8,738 bases of DNA from an uncultured Collinsella sp. (lineage in GTDB: Bacteria > Actinomycetota > Coriobacteriia > Coriobacteriales > Coriobacteriaceae): positions 1-8,738 of the forward strand of contig URZR01000068.1 of the NCBI GenBank assembly GCA_900552425.1, written 5' to 3'. Positions 1 through 7,534 of the stretch are shown in pieces. The notes below the pieces were generated by a model. It had not been told where the DNA came from. It did no database searches and saw only the letters and a list, made by a program, of their open reading frames with translations. The translations under genes and the position numbers were made by a program. The stretch's first letter is position 1; each line of letters begins with the position of its first letter.

Positions 1-3
1 TTG

Positions 4-55
4 CGTTTCCCCAGATAAAACCTGCCAAAACAAACCTGTCCCTTTTTGGTAGGTT
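4..55 (+). repeat. Dispersed hairpin repeat A, copy 1
   Basis: This is a 52-bp element that recurs at 3231-3282 (inverted) and 5404-5455. By my ungapped count this copy matches copy 2 at 48 of 52 positions and copy 3 at 47 of 52. The arms AACCTGCCAAAA (19-30) and TTTTGGTAGGTT (44-55) pair over 12 bp with one G-T wobble. They enclose a 13-nt loop (31-43) containing AAACCTGTCCCT. A conserved lead-in, CGTTTCCCCAGATAAA, precedes the stem. The preceding TTG is also shared with copy 3, where it follows a terminator T-run, so a terminator may lie just left of this window. It encodes nothing I can see and resembles a REP/MITE-type element. Confidence 0.8.
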
Positions 56-122
56 GGTGACAGTTTACTTATGTAGATCAGGTTGAGCATACGCGAGCGA
101 GCGGGCGTCGGGTGCGGCAAGG

Positions 123-178
123 TGACGTGAAACAAGCGGGCGCTGACCTTTTGGTCGCGCCCGTGAAGTTGAGCGTCA
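123..178. other. Nested GC-rich hairpin, unknown role
   Basis: TGACG (123-127) pairs with CGTCA (174-178). Inside, CGGGCGC (137-143) pairs with GCGCCCG (157-163), and GACC (145-148) pairs with GGTC (153-156) around a TTTT loop, with T144 bulged. It could be a small structured RNA, the 3' end of a transcript entering from either side, or a decayed repeat. There is no U-run on either side, so it is not a classic terminator. The rest of 56-240 holds nothing else I recognise apart from the hairpin at 214-240. Confidence 0.45.
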
Positions 179-213
179 GATTGCCGTGCCCGGGGCCTGC
201 GCAGCGCCGAGCG

Positions 214-240
214 GTTACGCCGTTTGTAAAACGGCGTAAC
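214..240 (-). terminator. Hairpin abutting the larE stop codon
   Basis: GTTACGCCGTTT (214-225) and AAACGGCGTAAC (229-240) form a perfect 12-bp stem with a 3-nt loop. It begins on the base next to the larE stop codon (TAA, 243 to 241 on the minus strand). Its position suits a transcript end or a 3'-end-protecting stem for larE mRNA. No T-run follows on the minus strand, so intrinsic termination is uncertain. Confidence 0.4.
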
Positions 241-1119
241 TTATAGGTTCATGTTGCCGTGGATGTAGGGGGTGACCTCGGGGGAGATGTGACCGCAGCC
301 CAGCTCGCGCAGCGCGGACTCGATGGCGGCGGGCAGCGGGGTCTTGCCCTCGGCATCGACGGTACTACCGCCTAGAGCGGCAATCTTGGTGATATCTGCG
401 GGAACGGCCTCGATATGCATGCAGCCGCCGACCAAGCGCGCGCGAACCTGCGCCAGGTCAAGATCGTGCAGGTAGTCCTCGCAGGTACGGATTAAATCGA
501 TCTTATCGCGCGTAAGCTCCTCGCCCGTGGGGACGCGCGTGGCAAGACAGGCTCCCGCCGGCAGGTTCCAAACGGGATAGCCCCATACGCGCAGCAGCTC
601 GCGCTCTTCGTCCTTGGTAAAGCCGACCTCCATGAGAGGGGAGCGTACGCCGAGCTCCTGGGCGGCGCGCATGCCGGGGCGATAATCGCCGCGGTCGCTT
701 GCGTTGCTGCCATCGATGACGGTGAGAAAGCCGAGCGACTTGGCGTGGTTGACGATAGCGGTAAAGCCGGCATGCTTGCAGTGGTAGCAGCGATTGGCAT
801 CGTTGCAGGCTACTTGGGGGAGCTGCAGCTGATCGACCGAAAGATTGAGCACGGGGAGCTTAAAATGCGGCCCCTCATTGGCTTGTCCATCAACGGAGCG
901 CTCAAACGAGGTCTGTTCGGGCGTGCCGATGAGCAGCGTGGTGAGGTGAACGAGAAGCGTGTCGGCGGGCATGATACGGGCGCAGACCGCGGCCAAAAAG
1001 CTGCTGTCGACGCCGCCGGAAAAGCCGATGGCGACGCGACCGTATGCCAAAAGCAGCTGCTCGAGCGCTGCGAGTTTGTCCTGAAGCTCCTTTGTGGACG
1101 CGGTGCTATCTGAAAACAT
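241..1119 (-). CDS. larE: LarE-type ATP-dependent sulfur transferase
   Basis: This 292-residue protein is of the PP-loop (N-type ATP pyrophosphatase) class. LarE adenylates a carboxylate of pyridinium dicarboxylate mononucleotide and replaces it with sulfur, building the nickel-pincer cofactor of lactate racemase in the cytoplasm. Visible motifs are the PP-loop SGGVDSS (residues 34-40), DGSNASDRGDYRPG (136-149) and PAGACLATRVPTG (187-199). Cys191 aligns with the sulfur-donating Cys176 of Lactobacillus plantarum LarE. Cys111 and Cys114 (RCYHCK) are extra, a pattern known from LarE proteins that carry a [4Fe-4S] cluster. The length is normal for the family. The ATG at 1119 has an AAGGAA ribosome site (1126-1131) 6 nt upstream. 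No larA, larB or larC is in the window, so other thiolation substrates remain possible. It is divergent from the HAD gene. Confidence 0.88.
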   Translation of the reverse strand: MFSDSTASTKELQDKLAALEQLLLAYGRVAIGFSGGVDSSFLAAVCARIMPADTLLVHLTTLLIGTPEQTSFERSVDGQANEGPHFKLPVLNLSVDQLQLPQVACNDANRCYHCKHAGFTAIVNHAKSLGFLTVIDGSNASDRGDYRPGMRAAQELGVRSPLMEVGFTKDEERELLRVWGYPVWNLPAGACLATRVPTGEELTRDKIDLIRTCEDYLHDLDLAQVRARLVGGCMHIEAVPADITKIAALGGSTVDAEGKTPLPAAIESALRELGCGHISPEVTPYIHGNMNL

Positions 1120-1287
1120 GAAACGTTCCTTACCGTTGAGTACTCGGTCGAAAACTATAATCCTACCGAGCAGCTCGCCATAAGACTTCTATCTATGTAA
1201 CGGAAGTTCAATATGCTATATACGTTATATACAAGTTTGTAAAGTGCGGTAGAGTGGCGGTAACGCAAGCCGATGAAGGGGACCGAT
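1120..1287. promoter_or_regulatory. Divergent larE / HAD control region
   Basis: This AT-rich gap separates two divergent genes, so both promoters must lie here or overlap the coding ends. TATATAC occurs twice at a 9-bp period (1217-1223 and 1226-1232), and the block around them is nearly palindromic, as expected of a protein-binding or melting site. On the minus strand TATAGT (1159 to 1154) is a possible larE -10 box, but I see no convincing -35. The HAD ribosome site AAGGGG (1276-1281) lies 6 nt before the ATG at 1288. That decides the HAD start over the in-frame ATG at 1273, which would overlap this site. Confidence 0.45.
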
Positions 1288-1938
1288 ATGATTAAGGCTG
1301 TTATTTTTGACATGGACGGAACGCTGGTCGATACCGAGCGTTTGGGCATTAAGGCATGGAAAGCGGGCGCTGCCGAGCTTGGGGTCGCGATTGATGATGC
1401 GCTGATCCATCAGTTTATCGGTCGCACGCTGCCCGATGTCATGGACATTCTTGAGGCGCATTACGGCAGCAGAGAAACCGCTGAGGCGATCTATCATCGC
1501 CACAAGGAGATTCGCGACGAGATAGTTAAGACCGATTTGGAGCTTAAGGCCGGTGCCGCCGAGTGCATAGACGAGCTGCTGGCTGCGGGCTATCACGTGG
1601 GCCTGGCGACGTCGTCGCGTCTCGTTACGGCCGAGCGCAACCTTAAGATGGTCGGTCTTTTTGACAAGTTTGAGACGGTGACCTGCGGCGAGGACGTCGT
1701 GCACGGTAAGCCCGACCCCGAGATGTATCTGCTCGCCTGCGAGCGCGCGGGCTTTGCTCCCGAGGAGTGTGCCGTGGTCGAGGATTCGCGCAACGGCTGC
1801 GTCTCGGGCATTACGGCCGGTTGCCACGTCTGTGTCGTCCCCGATATCGTGCCGCTGCCGCAGGACGTGGTGGACGGCTGCGAGGCCGTGCTCGATACGC
1901 TGTTCGATCTGACGGCGGTGGTCAAGGCCGTGCGCTAG
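1288..1938 (+). CDS. HAD-superfamily hydrolase, beta-phosphoglucomutase-like
   Basis: This 216-residue cytoplasmic phosphohydrolase belongs to HAD subfamily I. All four catalytic motifs are present: motif I DMDGTLVDTE (8-17, nucleophile Asp8 and acid/base Asp10), motif II ATSS (107-110), motif III lysine in GKPDPE (Lys141), and motif IV VVEDSRNG with Glu165 and Asp166 binding magnesium. Residues of about 15-85 form the helical cap that sets the substrate. The profile fits the phosphatase/beta-phosphoglucomutase/phosphoglycolate group, whose members act on small sugar phosphates or similar metabolites. The exact substrate cannot be read from sequence. The start at 1288 is chosen for its ribosome site. 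The gene stands alone and is convergent with a LacI-type regulator through a shared terminator; a sugar link between the two is only a guess. Confidence 0.88.
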   Translation: MIKAVIFDMDGTLVDTERLGIKAWKAGAAELGVAIDDALIHQFIGRTLPDVMDILEAHYGSRETAEAIYHRHKEIRDEIVKTDLELKAGAAECIDELLAAGYHVGLATSSRLVTAERNLKMVGLFDKFETVTCGEDVVHGKPDPEMYLLACERAGFAPEECAVVEDSRNGCVSGITAGCHVCVVPDIVPLPQDVVDGCEAVLDTLFDLTAVVKAVR

Positions 1939-1976
1939 ACAATTGCGGTGTTGAAACGAGCAATTACCCACGTTTG

Positions 1977-2026
1977 CGCTTAAGCAAAAGGGGCCCGGCA
2001 ATGGTCGGGCCCCTTTTGCTTAAGCG
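1977..2026. terminator. Two-way intrinsic terminator, HAD / LacI
   Basis: Two perfectly complementary 21-nt arms (1977-1997 and 2006-2026) enclose the 8-nt loop GCAATGGT. The core is AAAAGGGGCCCG pairing with CGGGCCCCTTTT, so each strand meets a T-run after the GC stem. It lies between the stop codons of two convergent genes (HAD at 1938, lacI-type at 2052) and can end both transcripts. The stem is longer than usual and continues through CTTAAG beyond the T-run. Confidence 0.9.
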
Positions 2027-2051
2027 GCGACTTAGCATACTTGCGGGCGTG

Positions 2052-3164
2052 CTATAGATACGCGCCGAGGTTGATGGCCGTGGCGTCGGTCTGGGTGCTT
2101 GCCTGGGTGCTGGCGCGCTCCAGTAGGAACGGACGTACCAGTTCTTGGCGGTTGATATTCTCGGTGGCCGTGACTGCGGTGACGGTGCGCGCTGCAGAGC
2201 CGACGCGGATATGCTTGGTCTTTGCCGGGGCCTTGTTCTCGATTTGCTCCATCAGCAGTTGGACGCCCTTGCGGCCAATTTCGTAGCCCGGGGGCGCTAC
2301 CGTAGTGAGCGGGACCGATCCGCTCCAAGCGAGCGGGTTACCATCGCAGCCTGCTACGCGTACTTGCCCGGGGACAGAGATGCCCTTGTCGACCAGTGCC
2401 GAAACGACGCCAGAGGCCAGCACGTCGGTTAGACCGACGACAAAATCGGGGCGTTCGTCGGCGGGACGCTCGGCGATTTGGTTGCCGATACCATAGCCGT
2501 CGGCCGCCGTGTTCCACTCGCCGGCGTCAATGACTTCGATCTTGATGTCGGGATGTAGGGCGAGCGCCTTGTGAATGCCAAGGACGCGCAGGGTGAGTTG
2601 CATAAATGCTGCTCGGCCGACGACGACAATATGGCGCGCGCCACGGGCGATGGCGAGTTCGGCAATGATGCGACCCTGGGCCTCGTTGTCGGCCGCTACG
2701 TAGTAGCCGGGCTCGGAGCAATGGATGTCCAGATGGACGATCGGCACGGGCATCTTGGTCATGGCGGGGTGCCAGTCGGGGGATGCCATGGGCTGAACCA
2801 TAACGCCGGACATCTGGGTGCCCATAAAATAGCGCAGGTAATGGTCCTGGAGAATATCGTCGTTATCGGCGTTGGCGATGAGCAGGTCGTAGCCGTGCTT
2901 GCGGGCCTCGTTGTGGGCGCCGCTGGCGATTTGGAGCGAAAAACCGTGATCGAGACGGGGGAGCACCAGGCCAAAGGACTTGGTGGCACCGCCCGCGAGC
3001 TGACGAGCGCTTTGGTTGGGCAGGTAGCCCAGTCGATTGATGGTTTCGTTAATGAGCTTGAGGGTCTCGGGACGCAACTTTTCGGGATGGTTGAGCGCGT
3101 TGGAAACTGTGCCCAACGAAACCCCGGCTTCGCGCGCGACGTCGCTGATTTTAACCTTTGCCAT
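2052..3164 (-). CDS. LacI/GalR-family transcriptional repressor
   Basis: This is a 370-residue DNA-binding regulator. The N-terminal LacI helix-turn-helix spans about residues 5-24 (ISDVAREAGVSLGTVSNALN). The hinge region is around 46-60 (LGYLPNQSARQLAGG), and a periplasmic-binding-like effector domain runs from about 63 to 330, starting with FGLVLPRLDHGFSLQIASGA and including VAGCDGNPLAWSG (270-282). The last 35 or so residues are a Thr/Ala/Gln-rich tail, a little longer than typical members (330-345). The ATG at 3164 has a strong AAAGGGG site (3176 to 3170) 5 nt upstream. The reading frame stays open far upstream antisense to glmS, but that is chance. The effector is probably a sugar or nucleoside by family; the target genes are not evident here. 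Self-control is suggested by a dyad in its leader. Confidence 0.93.
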   Translation of the reverse strand: MAKVKISDVAREAGVSLGTVSNALNHPEKLRPETLKLINETINRLGYLPNQSARQLAGGATKSFGLVLPRLDHGFSLQIASGAHNEARKHGYDLLIANADNDDILQDHYLRYFMGTQMSGVMVQPMASPDWHPAMTKMPVPIVHLDIHCSEPGYYVAADNEAQGRIIAELAIARGARHIVVVGRAAFMQLTLRVLGIHKALALHPDIKIEVIDAGEWNTAADGYGIGNQIAERPADERPDFVVGLTDVLASGVVSALVDKGISVPGQVRVAGCDGNPLAWSGSVPLTTVAPPGYEIGRKGVQLLMEQIENKAPAKTKHIRVGSAARTVTAVTATENINRQELVRPFLLERASTQASTQTDATAINLGAYL

Positions 3165-3174
3165 AGCGGCCCCT

Positions 3175-3188
3175 TTGATGCGTTTCAA
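3175..3188. promoter_or_regulatory. Candidate LacI-type operator in the lacI leader
   Basis: On the minus strand the 14-mer TTGAAACGCATCAA is an imperfect palindrome (TTGAnnC|GnnTCAA) with a central CG, the hallmark of LacI/GalR operators. It lies between the putative transcription start and the ribosome site of the LacI-type gene and overlaps the latter by two bases. That placement suits autorepression. It is short and imperfect, so it stays a candidate. Confidence 0.4.
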
Positions 3189-3199
3189 GTACAAGCCAG

Positions 3200-3230
3200 A
3201 TTGTAGCATCGCCCGCCCCTGGGGTGGCAA
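3200..3230 (-). promoter_or_regulatory. Candidate promoter of the LacI-type gene
   Basis: On the minus strand, TTGCCA (3230 to 3225) resembles a -35 box and TACAAT (3205 to 3200) a -10 box. The 19-nt spacer is long, but TGC just before TACAAT makes an extended -10, which can compensate. The predicted start near 3193 leaves a leader of about 29 nt. The -35 box touches repeat A copy 2, so the repeat borders or helps form this promoter. Confidence 0.5.
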
Positions 3231-3282
3231 AACCTGCCAATTAGGGACAGGTTTATTTTGGCAGGTTTTATCTGGGGAAACG
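3231..3282 (-). repeat. Dispersed hairpin repeat A, copy 2 (inverted)
   Basis: This is the same 52-bp element as at 4-55 and 5404-5455, in the opposite orientation (my count: 48 of 52 to copy 1, 47 of 52 to copy 3). On the plus strand AAAACCTGCCAA (3229-3240) and TTGGCAGGTTTT (3258-3269) pair perfectly over 12 bp. The loop holds AGGGACAGGTTTA, the complement of the conserved AAACCTGTCCCT. The lead-in reads ATCTGGGGAAACG at 3270-3282. Two differences (TT to AA on its own strand) shorten the inner stem. Confidence 0.8.
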
Positions 3283-3293
3283 ATGCTGCCAGA

Positions 3294-3336
3294 CCAAGCC
3301 ACCACAAAGGTGCCTGTTCCCATTGTGGTGGTTTGG
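3294..3336 (+). repeat. Hairpin element B
   Basis: CCAAGCCACCACAA (3294-3307) and TTGTGGTGGTTTGG (3323-3336) pair over 14 bp with one G-T wobble, around a 15-nt loop containing GGTGCCTGTTCCCA. The arms are unrelated to repeat A, but the loop core CCTGTTCCC resembles the A core CCTGTCCC. It lies 11 bp from repeat A copy 2, with the two cores on opposite strands facing each other. Only one copy is in the window, so calling it a repeat is inference from its architecture. Confidence 0.55.
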
Positions 3337-3360
3337 ACCGGCTGGACGTGTGTGCATCGG

Positions 3361-3384
3361 GTGGTATCTAAGTTGGGATACCAC
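3361..3384 (+). promoter_or_regulatory. Dyad upstream of glmS
   Basis: GTGGTATC (3361-3368) and GATACCAC (3377-3384) are perfect 8-bp inverted repeats 8 nt apart, followed by another GGTAT (3389-3393). It sits about 30-55 bp upstream of the candidate glmS -10 box, where an activator or repressor could bind. No matching regulator family is obvious. The 330-bp gap 3165-3494 otherwise holds the lacI promoter, repeats A and B and the glmS leader. Confidence 0.4.
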
Positions 3385-3410
3385 TTCTGGTATATCAGCT
3401 TGCGTCTGCG

Positions 3411-3420
3411 TGAGTACAAT
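3411..3420 (+). promoter_or_regulatory. Candidate -10 box of glmS
   Basis: TACAAT (3415-3420) is a good -10 hexamer, with a TG two bases before it. No convincing -35 box lies 16-19 bp upstream, so the promoter may need an activator or lie elsewhere. It would give a leader of about 67 nt. The glmS ribosome site AAGGGA is at 3481-3486, 8 nt before the ATG. Confidence 0.3.
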
Positions 3421-3494
3421 ACTCGAACGTTATACGTCTCAGCGCCCCATGTGCGTGGACGTTTTGCAGTCACGCGGACGAAGGGATTTATCCT

Positions 3495-5342
<1,848 letters not shown>

Positions 5343-5365
5343 TTGGTTCCGCCGTTCTAACGACC

Positions 5366-5402
5366 AAGGCCCGGCTCCACATCAAGCGGAGTCGGGCCTT
5401 TT
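5366..5402 (+). terminator. Intrinsic terminator of glmS
   Basis: AAGGCCCGGCTCC (5366-5378) pairs with GGAGTCGGGCCTT (5388-5400) over 13 bp with one G-T wobble and a 9-nt loop, followed by a short T-run (5399-5402). It starts 23 bp after the glmS stop. The T-run leads directly into the TTGCGTTT lead-in of repeat A copy 3. Confidence 0.88.
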
Positions 5403-5403
5403 G

Positions 5404-5455
5404 CGTTTGGCCAGATAAAGCCTGCCAAAATAAACCTGTCCCTTTTTGGCAGGTT
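5404..5455 (+). repeat. Dispersed hairpin repeat A, copy 3
   Basis: This is the third copy of the 52-bp element (my count: 47 of 52 to each of the others). Arms 5419-5430 and 5444-5455 pair over 12 bp with one G-T wobble around the loop TAAACCTGTCCCT (5431-5443). It starts inside the tail of the glmS terminator, and its right arm supplies two of the three bases of the GntR-gene stop codon (5454-5456). It is packed into the 111-bp gap between two convergent genes and, read from the minus strand, may serve as that gene's 3' hairpin. Confidence 0.8.
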
Positions 5456-6185
5456 AGCGGAGCTTGCTGGTCTCGAAGTACTTGGGATATTGGTCCAGGA
5501 CCTCGGTCTGGTTGCGGAACATCATGTGCAGGTGCTTGCTGACTAAAAAGCTCGCTTCGATAGGGTCGCGACCGGCGATAGCGCGGCGAATCTGCTTGTG
5601 CTCGTTCACGATGTCCTGATTGTCGAGAACTTGCGTGGCGGCGCGCAGCCAGCGGAAGCGCTCCAGGTCGGCATTGGTCTCCTCGAGCCACGACCACACG
5701 GTGCTGCGGCATGCGATGCTAAAAATCATGTGATGCATGAGGTTGTCGCTCAAAAAGAAGCCGATGCGGTCCTCTTCGGCCATGGCCTTTTCCTGCAGCG
5801 CGATGGCGCGGTCGAGCTGCTCGATGCCTGCCGAGGTGGCACGGGCGCAGCACTCTACAATCACCTGTTTTTCCAGGTGCTCGCGAATGTAGCAGGCACT
5901 CTCGGCAAGGGTGAGGTTGATGGGCGAGACATAGGTGCCGCTTTGGGGCACGGTGCGCACCAGGCCTTCCTGCGCCAAGCGAACCAAAGCCTCGCGCACG
6001 GGCGTGCGACCCATGTCCAGGTCGTCGCAAAGCTGTTTGACGCCGAGCTTTTCGCCCGGCTTGTAGTCCAGGTAGACGATTTTGCGCCGAATGGTGTGGT
6101 AGGACTGGTCCTGTAGGCTCGTCTCCTGCTCGCCAACGTGCATCGATTCTTCCATAGCGCCTCGCAACTGTTCTATCACACTCAT
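5454..6185 (-). CDS. GntR-family regulator, FadR/FCD subfamily
   Basis: This is a transcription factor of up to 243 residues. The winged helix (about 24-88) has QDQSYHTIRRKIV, the recognition segment LDMGRTPVREALVRL (56-70) and wing GLVRTVPQSGTYVSP (74-88). The helical FCD effector domain (about 95-225) keeps the usual metal/ligand residues Asp147, His151, His196 and His218. FCD regulators bind small organic acids and often control an adjacent transporter or catabolic gene. It is divergent from the YeiH-type gene with 163 bp between them, so it likely controls that gene and itself. The start is uncertain: the ATG at 6185 lacks a ribosome site, and a possible -10 (CATAAT, 6204 to 6199) would leave almost no leader. 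The ATG at 6155 (residue 11, preceded by GAGG) or at 6143 may be the real start. The C-terminus ends inside repeat A copy 3. Confidence 0.9.
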   Translation of the reverse strand: MSVIEQLRGAMEESMHVGEQETSLQDQSYHTIRRKIVYLDYKPGEKLGVKQLCDDLDMGRTPVREALVRLAQEGLVRTVPQSGTYVSPINLTLAESACYIREHLEKQVIVECCARATSAGIEQLDRAIALQEKAMAEEDRIGFFLSDNLMHHMIFSIACRSTVWSWLEETNADLERFRWLRAATQVLDNQDIVNEHKQIRRAIAGRDPIEASFLVSKHLHMMFRNQTEVLDQYPKYFETSKLR

Positions 6186-6348
6186 ATGTCAGTTGTTAAT
6201 TATGCCGCGAATCAGCTTTCCGTGGTGGGTGATTCGGCTGTTGCCTGAGAACTATTGCGGCGTCTTAGTCGTTGTTTACGCAAGGTTGCACTCAATGTTG
6301 CCTTATCATAAACCGTCGCAAACGTGAAATAGAAAGAAGGAATCCCAT
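6186..6348. promoter_or_regulatory. Divergent gntR / yeiH control region with dyad
   Basis: CGAATCA (6208-6214) and TGATTCG (6230-6236) form a perfect 7-bp inverted repeat, centres 22 bp apart, about two helical turns. It sits next to the CATAAT (6204 to 6199, minus) that may be the -10 of the GntR gene, a good place for autorepression. GTTGTTAAT (6192-6200) and GTTGTTTAC (6271-6279) are a second, weaker pair. For the transporter, TTGCAC (6286-6291) and TATCAT (6304-6309) are too close together for a sound promoter, so I leave its start site open. Its ribosome site AAGGAA (6337-6342) is strong, 6 nt before the ATG. Confidence 0.45.
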
Positions 6349-7383
6349 ATGCAACTGGCGAATATCGTACGCGAGCGCTGGAAGGGTGTCTTGTTCTGCC
6401 TGATCATCGCTATCCCCGCGACGCTGCTCGGCAAACAAATTGAGGTGGTCGGTGGACCGGTATTTGCCATCCTCTTTGGCATGGTCCTGGCGCTCGTCTT
6501 TCCCAAGAATCGTCGCGAACAGCTCGCCGCCGGCGTCACCTATACGTCCAAAAAAGTCTTGCAGTACGCGGTTATCCTGCTTGGCTTTGGCATGAACCTC
6601 TCCCAGATTTTGTCCAAGGGCGCCCAGTCGCTGCCGATTATCGTGGCGACGATCTCGACCTCGCTTGTCATCGCCTTTGTGCTCTGCCGCGTTATGAACG
6701 TGCCGAGCAAGATCGCGACGCTTGTGGGTGTGGGTTCGTCGATTTGCGGCGGTTCCGCCATCGCCGCGACCGCACCCGTCATCGATGCCGACGATCGCGA
6801 GATTGCCCAGGCTATTTCGGTCATCTTCCTGTTTAACGTCATCGCGGCGCTCGTGTTTCCGACGCTCGGTGGCATGCTTGGGCTGACCAACGAGGGCTTT
6901 GGCCTGTTTGCCGGCACCGCCATCAACGACACCTCGTCCGTAACGGCTGCGGCGAGCGCTTGGGACAGCATGCATCCCGGTGCCAATGTGCTCGAGAGCG
7001 CCACGGTGGTCAAGCTCACCAGGACGCTGGCCATCATTCCCATCACGTTGGTCCTAGCATGCTGGCAGATGCATCTGGCGCGGAAGGCCGGCGGCGACGC
7101 CAAAAGCACGTTCTCGCTTAAACGCGCGTTTCCCATGTTTGTGCTGTTCTTTGTGCTGGCGAGCGTGATCACCACGGTGCTTCAGCTTCCCGCGTCCTTT
7201 ACGGCGCCCATCAAGGAACTGTCGAAGTTCTTTATTGTGATGGCCATGGCGGCTATTGGTTTTAATACCGATATCGTCGAGCTGGTCAAAAAGGGCGGCA
7301 AGCCCATCGCATTGGGCTTTTGCTGCTGGATTGGCATTGCGTGCATGAGCTTGGGAATGCAGCACGTGCTGGGAATCTGGTAG
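6349..7383 (+). CDS. YeiH-family putative sulfate exporter
   Basis: This 344-residue integral membrane protein belongs to the YeiH/UPF0324 family (Cons_hypoth698). About nine or ten hydrophobic segments are visible, for example around 13-28, 36-52, 70-85, 94-115, 156-174, 226-240, 261-279, 292-306 and 319-335. Family signatures are GVGSSICGGSAIAATAPVI (127-145), GTAINDTSSVTAAA (189-202) and VKLTRT (221-226). Relatives are annotated as sulfate exporters, some beside sulfonate (taurine, cysteate) breakdown genes, but transport has been shown for few of them. Length is typical, and the ATG at 6349 has an AAGGAA site. The divergent FCD-GntR regulator is the natural candidate for its control. No sulfonate-degrading gene lies in the window, so the substrate is inferred from family only. 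Confidence 0.88.
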   Translation: MQLANIVRERWKGVLFCLIIAIPATLLGKQIEVVGGPVFAILFGMVLALVFPKNRREQLAAGVTYTSKKVLQYAVILLGFGMNLSQILSKGAQSLPIIVATISTSLVIAFVLCRVMNVPSKIATLVGVGSSICGGSAIAATAPVIDADDREIAQAISVIFLFNVIAALVFPTLGGMLGLTNEGFGLFAGTAINDTSSVTAAASAWDSMHPGANVLESATVVKLTRTLAIIPITLVLACWQMHLARKAGGDAKSTFSLKRAFPMFVLFFVLASVITTVLQLPASFTAPIKELSKFFIVMAMAAIGFNTDIVELVKKGGKPIALGFCCWIGIACMSLGMQHVLGIW

Positions 7384-7424
7384 AGAAGAAGCTTATTTGC
7401 GTGCTAGTTGCTGGTGGGCGCATG

Positions 7425-7524
7425 CCTGCGGTGGAGCGATAGGAGCTCTTGCGGGTATGGCTTGTCCGCAGGTTAATAGGTCCCGAAGAGCTCTTATCGC
7501 CCCGCCAGGATGGCGATGCGGGGC
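7425..7524 (+). ncRNA. Candidate structured RNA with pseudoknot topology
   Basis: GCGATAGGAGCTCTT (7436-7450) pairs with AAGAGCTCTTATCGC (7486-7500) over 15 bp with one G-T wobble. CCTGCGG (7425-7431), just upstream, pairs perfectly with CCGCAGG (7466-7472) inside its 35-nt loop, giving crossing stems as in an H-type pseudoknot. A further stem, GCCCCGC (7499-7505) with GCGGGGC (7518-7524), shares two bases with the first. No long T-run follows. It could be the 3' end of the yeiH-type mRNA, a separate small RNA or a control element of the next gene. I recognise no known riboswitch class. Confidence 0.4.
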
Positions 7525-7534
7525 AATTCATATA

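Noticed and set aside
1273..1287. Upstream ATG at 1273 as the HAD start
   Set aside because: It would place the AAGGGG ribosome site inside the coding region. The ATG at 1288 has ideal spacing and gives the standard MIKAVIFDMDGT start.
1941..1965. AATTGC...GCAATT inverted repeat and TTGAAACG between the HAD stop and the terminator as a second LacI operator
   Set aside because: Only half of the proposed operator matches, and the position between a stop codon and a terminator has no promoter to control.
3421..3494. glmS ribozyme or riboswitch in the glmS leader
   Set aside because: The leader is short, and I find no glmS ribozyme core or pseudoknot; that ribozyme is mostly confined to Firmicutes.
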